Assembly: GCA_902614355.1 (NCBI GenBank)
Contig: CACMKP010000007.1
Location: forward strand, 1-53,098
Length of the DNA: 53,098 nt
Reading direction: 5' to 3'
Origin: an uncultured Pelagibacteraceae bacterium
Lineage (GTDB): Bacteria; Pseudomonadota; Alphaproteobacteria; Pelagibacterales; Pelagibacteraceae
The notes below the pieces were generated by a model that had not been told where the DNA came from, did no database searches, and saw only the letters and a list, made by a program, of their open reading frames with translations. The position numbers were made by a program, and so were the translations under genes. Below are positions 44,384-53,098 of this stretch, in pieces (the first letter of the stretch is position 1; each line of letters starts with the position of its first letter).

Positions 44384-45382
44384 ATGGAATATTTAGACTT
44401 AATTTTTCAGGAAACATATAAGATTTTATTTTTAATGGTGCCAGTTTTAGTATCTGTCGCGATGATTGTCTGGTTAGATAGAAGGGTTTGGGCTTTTGTT
44501 CAAAAAAGACAAGGTCCAAATGTTGTAGGTCCATTTGGCTTACTGCAATCTTTAGCTGATGCGCTTAAATATATTTTTAAAGAAATAATTATACCTGCTA
44601 GCTCAAATAAAATAATTTTCATTTTAGCACCAATTATTACAATGACACTTGCTTTGATAGCTTGGGCTGTGATTCCCTTTGGTGTTGATCAAGTTCTAGC
44701 TGATATTAACGTAGGAATTTTGTATATATTCGCTGTTTCATCATTAGGTGTCTATGGAATAATAATGGGTGGATGGGCATCAAATTCTAAATACCCATTT
44801 CTTGGTTCAATAAGATCAGCGGCACAAATGGTTTCTTACGAGGTATCAATAGGCATAATAATCATTAATGTTTTATTGTGTGTAGGCTCATTAAATTTAA
44901 GTGACATAGTACTTGCTCAAAAAGACATGTGGTTTGTTATTCCATTGTTTCCAATGTTTGTAATTTTTTTTATATCAGCATTAGCTGAAACAAATAGACC
45001 ACCTTTTGATTTACCTGAAGCAGAGGCAGAATTAGTTGCAGGATATCAAACAGAGTATTCTGGAATGATGTATGCAATGTTTTGGTTAGGTGAGTACGCA
45101 AATATTCTACTAATGTGCGCTTTAGGATCAATCTTATTTTTAGGAGGGTGGTTATCTCCGATTGAGCTCTATCCATTTAACTTAATTCCAGGGACTCTTT
45201 GGCTAATTTTTAAGATATTATTTTTATTTATACTTTTTGCGTTGGTAAAAGCTATTGTACCAAGATATAGATATGATCAGCTCATGAGACTAGGTTGGAA
45301 AATATTTTTACCATTATCTTTAACTTACGTTGTTCTAACTGCTAGTTATCTTTTTTATTTTAATCTATTACCTAGTAATTAA
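44384..45382 (+). CDS. nuoH: NADH-quinone oxidoreductase subunit H
   Basis: A 332-aa membrane subunit that joins the two arms and helps form the quinone chamber. Family signatures '[21 protein letters not shown]' region ('[14 protein letters not shown]', '[11 protein letters not shown]') and '[20 protein letters not shown]' are clear, with the charged '[16 protein letters not shown]' loop. About eight helices. It starts 3 nt after nuoG and its stop is directly followed by the nuoI ATG. Confidence 0.97.
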   Translation: MEYLDLIFQETYKILFLMVPVLVSVAMIVWLDRRVWAFVQKRQGPNVVGPFGLLQSLADALKYIFKEIIIPASSNKIIFILAPIITMTLALIAWAVIPFGVDQVLADINVGILYIFAVSSLGVYGIIMGGWASNSKYPFLGSIRSAAQMVSYEVSIGIIIINVLLCVGSLNLSDIVLAQKDMWFVIPLFPMFVIFFISALAETNRPPFDLPEAEAELVAGYQTEYSGMMYAMFWLGEYANILLMCALGSILFLGGWLSPIELYPFNLIPGTLWLIFKILFLFILFALVKAIVPRYRYDQLMRLGWKIFLPLSLTYVVLTASYLFYFNLLPSN

Positions 45383-45868
45383 ATGAAAATTTCTAGATTT
45401 TTAAAAACGATATTTATGACAGATTTTATTGGAGGGCTTTTTATTGCGACAAAAGAATTATTTAAATCAAAAAAAACAATAAATTATCCATTTGAAAAAG
45501 GCAAAATAAGTCCAAGGTTTAGAGGTGAACATGCTTTAAGAAGATATCCCAATGGAGAAGAAAGATGTATTGCATGTAAATTATGTGAAGCTGTTTGCCC
45601 TGCTCAAGCTATTACTATTGAGTCATCACAAAGAGAAGATGGAAGCAGAAAAACGACTCGTTATGACATTGATATGATGAAGTGTATCTACTGTGGTTTA
45701 TGTGAGGAGTCTTGTCCTGTAGATGCAATAGTTCAAGGACCAAATTTTGAATTTTCTACAGAAACTCGTGAAGAGCTTTATTATACTAAAGAAAAACTTC
45801 TTGATAATGGAGATAGATGGGAAAATATTTTGGCTGCAAATATTAAGTCAGACAATCCTTACAGATAA
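45383..45868 (+). CDS. nuoI: NADH-quinone oxidoreductase subunit I
   Basis: A 161-aa subunit with two [4Fe-4S] clusters (N6a and N6b) that pass electrons to N2. The ligands are '[16 protein letters not shown]' and '[16 protein letters not shown]', which are the two classical 8Fe ferredoxin motifs. The N-terminal helix lies along the membrane and '[18 protein letters not shown]' precedes the first motif. All eight Cys are present. Confidence 0.97.
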   Translation: MKISRFLKTIFMTDFIGGLFIATKELFKSKKTINYPFEKGKISPRFRGEHALRRYPNGEERCIACKLCEAVCPAQAITIESSQREDGSRKTTRYDIDMMKCIYCGLCEESCPVDAIVQGPNFEFSTETREELYYTKEKLLDNGDRWENILAANIKSDNPYR

Positions 45869-45871
45869 TTT

Positions 45872-46504
45872 ATGATTGCGCATGCAATATTTTTTTACGT
45901 ATTCTCGATAATTGCAGTGGTCTCAGCGGTCATGGTCACAGTATCAAAAAATACTGTTCATTCAGTCTTTTTTTTAATTTTAGATTTTATAAGTATATCC
46001 TGTCTTTTTATCATGATTGGTGCTGAATTTTTAGGAATGATAATGCTAATTGTTTATGTAGGGGCTGTTGCAGTATTGTTTTTATTTGTTGTAATGATGT
46101 TAAATGTTGCTCAACAAAAAAATCAATGGTTTATATCAAAAGAAAACTCTAATCATATACCAATTGGATTATTGATAAGTGTTATAATTTTTTTTGAACT
46201 AATAATTGTTATAGGTGGATGGAAATATAAACCTGACTTATTTGACCAAGGTAATCTATCGATAGTAAACGATGTTAGTAATACACATTCATTAGGAATG
46301 GTTTTATATACTGACTATATTCACATCTTTCAAATTAGTGGAATGATACTCCTAATAGCAATGATAGGAGCAATTGTTCTTACTTTTAGGCAAAGAGAGG
46401 GTGTTAAAAAACAAAGTTATTTGAAACAAATTTCCAGAGAAAGAGCTGAGGGTGTAGAGGTTGTAGAGGTTGCTTCTAATAGAGGAGTTAAAATAGATGA
46501 TTGA
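45872..46504 (+). CDS. nuoJ: NADH-quinone oxidoreductase subunit J
   Basis: A 210-aa membrane subunit (ND6 family) with five helices. The third helix '[27 protein letters not shown]' region, shown by '[19 protein letters not shown]', carries the conserved Tyr-Val-Gly break used in coupling. The C-terminal tail after the last helix is charged. It starts 3 nt after nuoI and overlaps nuoK by 8 nt. Confidence 0.95.
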   Translation: MIAHAIFFYVFSIIAVVSAVMVTVSKNTVHSVFFLILDFISISCLFIMIGAEFLGMIMLIVYVGAVAVLFLFVVMMLNVAQQKNQWFISKENSNHIPIGLLISVIIFFELIIVIGGWKYKPDLFDQGNLSIVNDVSNTHSLGMVLYTDYIHIFQISGMILLIAMIGAIVLTFRQREGVKKQSYLKQISRERAEGVEVVEVASNRGVKIDD

Positions 46505-46808
46505 GATAGGTTTAGGACATTACTTAACATTAGGTGCAGTCATTTTTAGTATTGGAATAATTGGAATTTTTTTAAATAGAAAAAATATTATTGTAATACT
46601 TATGAGTATAGAGCTTATATTGTTAGCTGTTAATATTAACTTAGTTTCGTTCTCAATGTATTTAGGTGATTTGACCGGACAAGTATTTACTCTATTTATA
46701 CTAACTGTTGCTGCTGCAGAAGCAGCAATTGGTCTTGCAATCATAGTTGTTTATTACAGAAATTCTGGAACAATTCGTGTTGAGGAAATTGATAAATTAA
46801 AAGGGTAA
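46497..46808 (+). CDS. nuoK: NADH-quinone oxidoreductase subunit K
   Basis: A 103-aa membrane subunit (ND4L family) with three helices. The conserved membrane Glu residues of the proton path are visible in '[16 protein letters not shown]' and '[15 protein letters not shown]'. Length is standard. It overlaps nuoJ by 8 nt, and nuoL starts 1 nt after its stop. Confidence 0.96.
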   Translation: MIEIGLGHYLTLGAVIFSIGIIGIFLNRKNIIVILMSIELILLAVNINLVSFSMYLGDLTGQVFTLFILTVAAAEAAIGLAIIVVYYRNSGTIRVEEIDKLKG

Positions 46809-46809
46809 A

Positions 46810-48723
46810 ATGGAAATTTCAATAATAACTTTACCTTTGATAGCCTCAATTATATCTGGATTTTTTGGAAAATTTATCGGTGATCGAAATTCTGAAATAA
46901 TTACAAGTTTATTGGTATCGATATCGGCTATTTTATCAGCCTTAGTTTTATACGAGGTAATAGTCAATCAATATCAAGATAACATCACAATAGCTAAATG
47001 GATAAGCTCAGGATCATTAAATGTTGATTGGTCCATGAAGATTGATGCGTTATCAGCTGTAATGTTGGTTGTAGTAACATCTGTTTCTGCACTTGTTCAT
47101 ATCTATTCAATTGGTTATATGTCACATGATCCTCATAAGCCAAGGTTCATGGCTTATTTATCATTATTTACTTTTGCGATGTTAATGTTGGTAACTTCAG
47201 ACAATTTCATTCAACTATTTTTTGGTTGGGAGGGAGTTGGTTTATGTTCTTATTTCTTAATAGGTTTTTGGTTTAAAAAAGAGTCTGCAAATAAAGCAGC
47301 AATTAAGGCATTTGTTGTTAATAGAGTTGGAGATTTTGGATTTGCTCTAGGTATTTTTTTAATATTTTATTTATTCGGAACAGTAAATTATTCTGAAGTT
47401 TTTCAGCAAATTCCAAACATTACAGAAAAAAATCTAGTTTTTTTAGGTATTGAAATTAATGCGATAGATTTGATTTGCTTACTTTTGTTTATCGGCGCCA
47501 TGGGTAAATCAGCTCAAATTCTACTTCATACTTGGTTGCCAGATGCTATGGAGGGTCCTACTCCTGTGTCTGCTTTAATTCATGCAGCAACTATGGTTAC
47601 AGCAGGTGTTTTCCTTGTTGTTAGATGTTCACCAATTTACGAATATTCTGAATTTGTATTAAATATAATTACTGTAATTGGTATGAGCACAGCTTTTTTT
47701 GCTGCAACTGTTGCCTTGGTTCAAAATGATATAAAAAAGATAATAGCTTATTCAACATGTAGTCAATTAGGTTATATGTTCTTTGCTACCGGAGTTGGTG
47801 CTTATAACGTAGCAATGTTTCACTTATTCACTCATGCTTTCTTTAAAGCTTTACTATTTTTGGGATCTGGTTCGGTCATTCATGCATTCAAAGATGAACA
47901 AGATATAAATAAAATGGGGGGAGTATGGAAAAAATTACCTTACACTTACTCTCTGATGATTATAGGAACTTTAGCATTAACTGGTTTTCCCTTGTTATCA
48001 GGTTTTTATTCTAAGGATGCGATAATTGAATTTGCCTACTTAAGAGGTAATACGACAGGTTATTATGCTGCTGGAATTGGGATCTTTACAGCATTTTTAA
48101 CATCCATTTATTCTTGGAGATTAATATTCAAAACTTTTCACGGTGATTATAATAATAAAGAAATAAAAATTGAGGATACTAATGAGTCTCCTATAGTAAT
48201 GTTGATACCTTTAGTCCTACTTTCTTTGGGTGCAATATTTGCTGGATTTATTTTTAAGGATTTGTTTATTGGTAATTATGGTTTAGATAATTTTTGGAAA
48301 GACTCAATATTTTTTTTAAAACCATTAAGTAATGAACATCCTCCATTATGGTTTTTGTTACTAACTCCAATACTAGTAATTTTATCTATACCAACGGCAT
48401 ATTATTTATTTGTTAAAAATAAAAATTTACCAGAACAAATTGTAAAAATTAACAAACCTTTATACCAATTTTTATTAAACAAGTGGTATTTTGATGAGTT
48501 ATATGATGCACTATTTGTGAAACCATCAAAAAAATTTGGATTATTTTTGTGGAAGTTTTTTGATTTAAAGATAATCGATGGTTTTGGGCCCGATGGTATC
48601 TCTGCAATTATTAAAAGATTTTCAATTAAAGCAAACAAATTTCAAAGTGGATTTATTTATCAATATGCTTTTGTTATGCTTCTTGGATTTTCTGCTTTAT
48701 TAACCTTTCTAATTATAAAATAA
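46810..48723 (+). CDS. nuoL: NADH-quinone oxidoreductase subunit L
   Basis: A 637-aa antiporter-like proton-pumping subunit (ND5 family) with about 15-16 helices and the long lateral helix near its C-terminus. Family motifs: 'FFGWEGVGLCSYFLIGFW', 'LHTWLPDAMEGPTPVSALIHAATMVTAG' region ('TWLPDAMEGPTPVSALIHA'), and 'KKIIAYSTCSQLGYMF'. Key membrane Lys and Glu residues are present. The stop overlaps the nuoM start by 1 nt. Confidence 0.97.
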   Translation: MEISIITLPLIASIISGFFGKFIGDRNSEIITSLLVSISAILSALVLYEVIVNQYQDNITIAKWISSGSLNVDWSMKIDALSAVMLVVVTSVSALVHIYSIGYMSHDPHKPRFMAYLSLFTFAMLMLVTSDNFIQLFFGWEGVGLCSYFLIGFWFKKESANKAAIKAFVVNRVGDFGFALGIFLIFYLFGTVNYSEVFQQIPNITEKNLVFLGIEINAIDLICLLLFIGAMGKSAQILLHTWLPDAMEGPTPVSALIHAATMVTAGVFLVVRCSPIYEYSEFVLNIITVIGMSTAFFAATVALVQNDIKKIIAYSTCSQLGYMFFATGVGAYNVAMFHLFTHAFFKALLFLGSGSVIHAFKDEQDINKMGGVWKKLPYTYSLMIIGTLALTGFPLLSGFYSKDAIIEFAYLRGNTTGYYAAGIGIFTAFLTSIYSWRLIFKTFHGDYNNKEIKIEDTNESPIVMLIPLVLLSLGAIFAGFIFKDLFIGNYGLDNFWKDSIFFLKPLSNEHPPLWFLLLTPILVILSIPTAYYLFVKNKNLPEQIVKINKPLYQFLLNKWYFDELYDALFVKPSKKFGLFLWKFFDLKIIDGFGPDGISAIIKRFSIKANKFQSGFIYQYAFVMLLGFSALLTFLIIK

Positions 48724-50207
48724 TGAACTTTCCTATTTTATCTTCACTAATTTTATTACCAACAGTAGGGGCTTTTTTTTTATTTTTTACAAAAGGTAAT
48801 AAGAAAAATAATTTTACTGTAAAATATGTTGCATTGTTCACTTCTTTTGTAAATTTTCTTCTATCTATCTATTTATGGATACTTTTTGATCAATCTACCT
48901 CAGATTTTCAATTTGTTGAACAAAGAGTTTGGATTAAAGATTTCATAAATTATAAAGTGGGTGTTGATGGGATTTCAATTTTATTTATTTTACTCACAAC
49001 ATTTATTACCCCACTTTGTATCTTGTCAGTTAATAATTCTATCAAAGAAAGATTAAGTGAATTTTTAATAGCAGTATTAATTATGGAGTCTTTCATGATA
49101 GGAGTATTTTGTTCTTTAGATCTTGTAATTTTTTACTTATTTTTTGAGGCTGGTCTGATACCGATGTTTTTAATTATTGGGATATGGGGAGGGGCTAGAA
49201 GAGTTTATTCTGCATTTAAATTTTTTCTTTACACTTTACTTGGGTCAGTATTAATGTTGGTTGCCATTATTACTATATATTGGTTGACCGGGACAACAGA
49301 CGTAATTGAACTTTATAGTTTAGGTATCGAAACTAAATATCAAAATTTGTTATGGCTTGCTTTTTTTAGCTCTTTTGCAGTCAAAACTCCAATGTGGCCA
49401 GTCCACACTTGGTTACCAGATGCTCATGTTGAGGCTCCCACAGCAGGATCAGTTTTATTAGCTGCAATTTTACTAAAAATGGCAGGTTATGGATTTATAA
49501 GATTTTCTTTGGGATTGTTTCCTGCTGCATCTGAAGTTTTTACTCCACTAATTTACACATTGAGCGTTATCGCAATTATTTTCACATCTTTTATCGCCTT
49601 AATGCAAGAGGATATGAAAAAACTCATTGCATATTCATCTGTTGCTCACATGGGATATGTTACTTTAGGAATTTTTACCATCCAACAACAGGGTATTGAG
49701 GGAAGTATAATTCAAATGATAAGTCATGGATTAGTTTCGGCCGCACTATTTTTATGTGTTGGTGTTGTCTACGATCGGATGCACTCAAGACTTATTGATA
49801 CCTATGGTGGAATTGTAAGTATCATTCCAAAGTATTCTGTCTTATTCATGTTATTTACTTTGGCAGCTTTGGGTCTTCCTGGCACTAGTGGGTTTGTAGG
49901 TGAATTTTTAATATTGATGGGAGCATTTAAAGATAACTTTTTAGTTGCTGTTGTTGCTAGTGTTGGAGTTATTATTGGCGCAGCTTACATGCTTTGGTTA
50001 TACAAAAGAGTGATATTTGGAAAATTAATTAATAATGACTTAAAAAAAATGATAGATTTGAATAGATCGGAGTCAATTATATTAACTTCTTTGGCTATAC
50101 CAACTTTGTTTTTTGGTTTTTATCCAGATCCATTGATAAATACAATAGAGGTATCTATTTCAGATTTGATAGAAACATACAACTTTAGATTAGCGAGCAA
50201 GATGTAA
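48723..50207 (+). CDS. nuoM: NADH-quinone oxidoreductase subunit M
   Basis: A 494-aa antiporter-like proton-pumping subunit (ND4 family) with about 14 helices. Motifs: 'KVGVDGISILFILLTTFITP', 'YLFFEAGLIPMFLIIGIWGG' with the conserved Glu, 'HTWLPDAHVEAPTAGSVLLA' and 'KKLIAYSSVAHMGYV'. It overlaps nuoL and nuoN by 1 nt each. Confidence 0.97.
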   Translation: MNFPILSSLILLPTVGAFFLFFTKGNKKNNFTVKYVALFTSFVNFLLSIYLWILFDQSTSDFQFVEQRVWIKDFINYKVGVDGISILFILLTTFITPLCILSVNNSIKERLSEFLIAVLIMESFMIGVFCSLDLVIFYLFFEAGLIPMFLIIGIWGGARRVYSAFKFFLYTLLGSVLMLVAIITIYWLTGTTDVIELYSLGIETKYQNLLWLAFFSSFAVKTPMWPVHTWLPDAHVEAPTAGSVLLAAILLKMAGYGFIRFSLGLFPAASEVFTPLIYTLSVIAIIFTSFIALMQEDMKKLIAYSSVAHMGYVTLGIFTIQQQGIEGSIIQMISHGLVSAALFLCVGVVYDRMHSRLIDTYGGIVSIIPKYSVLFMLFTLAALGLPGTSGFVGEFLILMGAFKDNFLVAVVASVGVIIGAAYMLWLYKRVIFGKLINNDLKKMIDLNRSESIILTSLAIPTLFFGFYPDPLINTIEVSISDLIETYNFRLASKM

Positions 50208-51625
50208 TGACAAATCTGCAATTAGTTTTTCCAGAGATTTTTTTATCCTTATCAATAATGTTTTTACTTATATTAGGTGTTTTTAAAAAAGATAGCTCAA
50301 AAATAATCCAAAATCTTTCCCTAGCAGTTTTACTTATTACTGCCGTCATAACGTTTAATGAAACAATTGGTATCAATGAAGTAAAATTATTTAATAATAG
50401 TATAATCATAGACTATTTATCGTCATTGATGAAAATTGTTACACTGCTAGCCACTTTTTTAGTTTTAATCATTTCATCAAATTATTTAAGAACATTTAAA
50501 ATTTTTAAGATTGAATATCCAATTTTAATATTAAGCTCTGTTTTGGGAATGATGATTATGATTAATTCTAATGACTTGATTGTATTCTATATGGGTTTAG
50601 AGCTTCAATCTTTAGCATTATATGTTTTGGCTACTTTTAATAGAGATCAAATAAAATCTTCAGAAGCAGGACTTAAATATTTTGTACTAAGCGCCTTATC
50701 TTCTGGATTACTTTTGTATGGATGTTCACTAATATATGGATTTACTGGATCAACAAATTTCAATGTGATTGCAAATCAACTAGGCTCCAGTGAATATGCT
50801 ATTACCTTTGGAATTGTTTTCATCTTAGTTGGGTTAGCATTTAAAATCTCGGCTGTGCCATTTCATATGTGGGCGCCGGATGTTTATGAGGGCTCACCAA
50901 CTTCTGTAACTTTGTTTTTCACAATGGTACCAAAAGTTGCAGCCTTAAGTGTATTTATTAGATTTTTATATGTACCTTTTTTAGATTTAATTGATCAATG
51001 GCAAATGATATTGGTATTTCTCTCAATTGCTTCAATGCTTTTTGGAGCAATCGCTGCAATAGGTCAAACCAATTTAAAAAGATTAGTAGCCTACAGTTCT
51101 ATAGGACACGTGGGTTATGCTTTAGCAGGTGTCGCAACGGGTACAAATGAAGGAATGCAAAGTTCAGTAATATACATAATTATTTATATATTAATGAATT
51201 TAGGATTATTTTCTTGTTTGCTAATGATGAAAAGAGAAAATCAATACTACGAGAAAATAGATGATTTATCGGGATTATCTAAAAATCATCCGATGTTAGC
51301 TTTATCACTGATGGTTATATTGTTTTCACTGGCAGGCATACCACCTTTAGCAGGATTTTTTGCTAAATTTTATGTTTTCAAATCAGTAATAGAACAATCA
51401 ATGTATTTTTTAGCAATCGTGGGTTTATTATCAACAGTGGTTGCCGCTTTTTATTACTTAAGATTAATTAAAATTATGTATTTTGATAAAGAAAAAGAAA
51501 AATATGACACGGATCATGGATTTTGGTTAAAATTTTCATTAACATTTTCCACATTATTAATTTTATTTTACTTCATATTCCCAAGCCAACTTATTGAGGT
51601 AGTTTCTAGAATTAATATTATTTGA
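50207..51625 (+). CDS. nuoN: NADH-quinone oxidoreductase subunit N
   Basis: A 472-aa antiporter-like subunit (ND2 family), the last of the 14 complex I genes, with about 14 helices. Motifs: 'DLIVFYMGLELQSLALYVLA', 'FHMWAPDVYEGSPTSVTLFF' and 'KRLVAYSSIGHVGYALAG'. The stop TGA shares one base with the ATG of birA, so the operon runs on into cofactor genes. Confidence 0.96.
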   Translation: MTNLQLVFPEIFLSLSIMFLLILGVFKKDSSKIIQNLSLAVLLITAVITFNETIGINEVKLFNNSIIIDYLSSLMKIVTLLATFLVLIISSNYLRTFKIFKIEYPILILSSVLGMMIMINSNDLIVFYMGLELQSLALYVLATFNRDQIKSSEAGLKYFVLSALSSGLLLYGCSLIYGFTGSTNFNVIANQLGSSEYAITFGIVFILVGLAFKISAVPFHMWAPDVYEGSPTSVTLFFTMVPKVAALSVFIRFLYVPFLDLIDQWQMILVFLSIASMLFGAIAAIGQTNLKRLVAYSSIGHVGYALAGVATGTNEGMQSSVIYIIIYILMNLGLFSCLLMMKRENQYYEKIDDLSGLSKNHPMLALSLMVILFSLAGIPPLAGFFAKFYVFKSVIEQSMYFLAIVGLLSTVVAAFYYLRLIKIMYFDKEKEKYDTDHGFWLKFSLTFSTLLILFYFIFPSQLIEVVSRINII

Positions 51626-52161
51626 TGAAGTTTAAAGTTTTTAGATATAAAAAAGTTAAGAGTACAAACAACACGGCAATAAGAATAATAAGAAAAACAA
51701 ATCATAATTTTGGAATGATAATATCCGAAACACAAACTGGTGGTAAAGGTCAGTACGGGAGAAAATGGATTTCTTATAAAGGAAATATTTTAATATCCTT
51801 TTTTTATAAACTAAAAAAGATAAATTTATCAATGAAACAACTATCAAGAAAAAATTGTTTTTTAGTTAAAGATGTAATTTCAAAATTTTATAAACGTAAA
51901 ATAGTTTATAAATCACCAAATGATTTATTGATTAATAAAAAAAAGATTTGTGGTATTTTGCAAGAAAAAATTAATAAATCAGGGAATAATTATCTAATTG
52001 TTGGTATTGGATTTAATTTGATTAAAAGTCCTATAATCCCAAATTATCCTACAACTAATTTATTTGAAATTACTAAAAAAAAAATAAAAACTGAAATATT
52101 TATGCATCAATTAAAAATATCCTTTGGTAAGTTTTTGTCACAATATTATACAACTAAATAG
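51625..52161 (+). CDS. birA: Biotin--[acetyl-CoA-carboxylase] ligase BirA, catalytic domain only
   Basis: A 178-aa ligase that attaches biotin to acetyl-CoA carboxylase through biotinyl-AMP. The adenylate loop is 'TGGKGQYGRKW' (GRGRRGR in E. coli) and the catalytic Lys region is 'VYKSPNDLLINKKKICGIL'. The DNA-binding N-terminal domain and the C-terminal SH3-like domain of larger BirA proteins are missing, so it cannot be the bio repressor. A TTG one codon upstream is possible; the ATG at 51625 is preferred. Very Lys-rich. Confidence 0.9.
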   Translation: MKFKVFRYKKVKSTNNTAIRIIRKTNHNFGMIISETQTGGKGQYGRKWISYKGNILISFFYKLKKINLSMKQLSRKNCFLVKDVISKFYKRKIVYKSPNDLLINKKKICGILQEKINKSGNNYLIVGIGFNLIKSPIIPNYPTTNLFEITKKKIKTEIFMHQLKISFGKFLSQYYTTK

Positions 52162-52902
52162 ATGATTATTTTGGGTGACATAGGAAATACTGAGACAAAA
52201 ATTTGTTTGGTTAACAACAATGACAAAATCATAAAAAAGATTGTAATTCCTTCTAAAGGTAAAAAACTAAATTTATTGAATAAAAATTTTAAAAAACTAG
52301 ATTTTTCCTCAATAGATAAAATTGTATTTTGTAGTGTTGTACCATCAACTTACAAGGAGCTAAAAAGATATTTCTATTACAAAACAAAAGTTAGGTGTTA
52401 CGAATTAAAAGAGCTTAATTTGAAGAAAATTTTAAAAATTGATGTAAATTATAAGCAAGTAGGGTCAGATAGATTAGCCAATGCAATAAGTGTTACGCAA
52501 AAAAACAAAAATTTTATTATTTTAGATTTTGGCACCGCAACAACTTTTGATGTTTTAATTGGCAATAATTACAAAGGCGGCATCATATCACCTGGTATTC
52601 AAATTTCTCTTAATACACTTTCAGACAAAGCATCTTTAATTCCAAAGATTGATTTAAAGAAAATAACAAAAGTGATTGGAAAAGATACCACATCAGCTGT
52701 CCGCTCAGGTTTTTTCTGGGGATATGCTGGATTAATTGACAATGTTGTAAATTTAATTAAGAAAGAGACAAAAAAGTCTTTTAATATAATTACTACTGGA
52801 GGTTATTCTAAATTGTTTAATAACTCTATTAGTACAAAAGTTAAAAGTCATAATGATATAACAATTAACGGCTTAATTAAGGCTTCAAAATTAATTAAAT
52901 AA
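52162..52902 (+). CDS. coaX: Type III pantothenate kinase CoaX
   Basis: A 246-aa kinase for the first step of coenzyme A synthesis, in place of CoaA. It has the ASKHA-type phosphate motif 'LGDIGNTETKICLV', 'KQVGSDRLANAISV' with the catalytic Asp, and 'LDFGTATTFDVL' followed by 'GGIISPGIQISLNTL'. The gene begins directly after the birA stop, and the birA-coaX-rnj order behind nuoN is widespread in alphaproteobacteria. Confidence 0.95.
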   Translation: MIILGDIGNTETKICLVNNNDKIIKKIVIPSKGKKLNLLNKNFKKLDFSSIDKIVFCSVVPSTYKELKRYFYYKTKVRCYELKELNLKKILKIDVNYKQVGSDRLANAISVTQKNKNFIILDFGTATTFDVLIGNNYKGGIISPGIQISLNTLSDKASLIPKIDLKKITKVIGKDTTSAVRSGFFWGYAGLIDNVVNLIKKETKKSFNIITTGGYSKLFNNSISTKVKSHNDITINGLIKASKLIK

Positions 52903-52903
52903 T

Positions 52904-53098
52904 ATGAAAGATGAATTTTTATTTTGTCCATTAGGTGGCTCTGGTGAGATAGGGATGAATATGAATTTATTTGGCTATGGTCAGCCAGGAGACCATAAAT
53001 GGATTATGGTTGATATAGGTGTCACTTTTGCAGATGACACAGTTCCAGGTATTGATCTTATTTATCCGGATCCAGGGTTTATTCAGGAAAGAAAAGAT
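52904..53098 (+). CDS. rnj: Ribonuclease J, N-terminal part (cut by window edge)
   Basis: The ATG at 52904, 1 nt after the coaX stop, opens a frame that stays open to the window end. The 65 visible residues read 'LFCPLGGSGEIGMNMNLFGY', then 'HKWIMVDIGVTFADDTVPG', which matches the N-terminal strand region of the beta-CASP metallo-beta-lactamase RNase J. The HxHxDH zinc motif lies beyond the window. RNase J degrades and matures RNA and is the common nuclease of alphaproteobacteria. Confidence 0.92.
   Translation, partial: MKDEFLFCPLGGSGEIGMNMNLFGYGQPGDHKWIMVDIGVTFADDTVPGIDLIYPDPGFIQERKD

Noticed and set aside
1..53098. CRISPR arrays, insertion sequences, integrases, phage genes or long repeats
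   Set aside because: No spaced direct repeats, transposase or integrase motifs seen; repeated A or T runs only reflect base composition.

Overview
This window looks like a piece of a SAR11-clade (Pelagibacterales, 'Candidatus Pelagibacter'-type) alphaproteobacterial chromosome. The evidence is a strong A+T bias, extreme compaction (overlapping stops and starts, almost no spacers), Lys/Ile/Asn-rich proteins, the aprMBA genes without a dissimilatory sulfite reductase, and the alphaproteobacterial order tig-clpP-clpX-lon ... nuoA-N-birA-coaX-rnj. I see no insertion sequence, phage gene, CRISPR array or rRNA. No gene-free stretch exceeds about 300 bases; the longest spacer (about 130 bp) lies between the GMC oxidoreductase gene and dctP.

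Layout. 1-6.6 kb: the start of a DUF3553 gene, mnmA, a 27-residue basic protein, a MetC-type PLP lyase, an MFS transporter, then pabB-pabA-pabC (p-aminobenzoate for folate) and a HIT protein. 6.7-16 kb: a sulfite/sulfonate island. It holds aprM-aprB-aprA plus an unknown 116-aa protein, a 44-aa membrane protein with a TauE/SafE sulfite/sulfonate exporter, a YeiH-type exporter, suyAB (3-sulfolactate to pyruvate plus sulfite) and divergent xsc (sulfoacetaldehyde to acetyl phosphate plus sulfite). SuyAB and Xsc release sulfite; AprBA could oxidise it to APS and the two exporters could remove sulfite or sulfate. 16-18.4 kb: an SxtJ / DUF5989 / carbamoyltransferase cassette of unknown substrate.

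18.4-22.3 kb (minus strand): a GMC oxidoreductase, a TerC-like protein, an SDR, an M23 peptidase and a 38-aa membrane microprotein. 22.4-27.7 kb (plus strand): a TRAP transporter (dctP, terminator, dctQM), an NCS1 permease and an SDR, which reads as an uptake-and-oxidation locus for an unknown substrate. 27.7-31.2 kb: small mixed-strand genes (DUF3047, YbgC, family-5 uracil-DNA glycosylase, histidine phosphatase) separated by tiny ORFs. 31.3-37.4 kb: tRNA-Leu(UAG), trigger factor, ClpP, ClpX, Lon and a 39-aa membrane microprotein. 37.5-37.7 kb: tRNA-Val(UAC) and tRNA-Asp(GUC). 37.8-51.6 kb: the full 14-gene complex I operon, followed by birA, coaX and the start of an RNase J gene cut by the window edge.

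The least expected observation is that two microproteins 19 kb apart (18397-18513 minus and 37296-37415 plus) are clearly paralogous: one N-terminal membrane helix followed by a shared LFRPxSKxE...FNxKN signature. Nine very short ORFs are annotated here, and most would fall below common gene-calling cutoffs.
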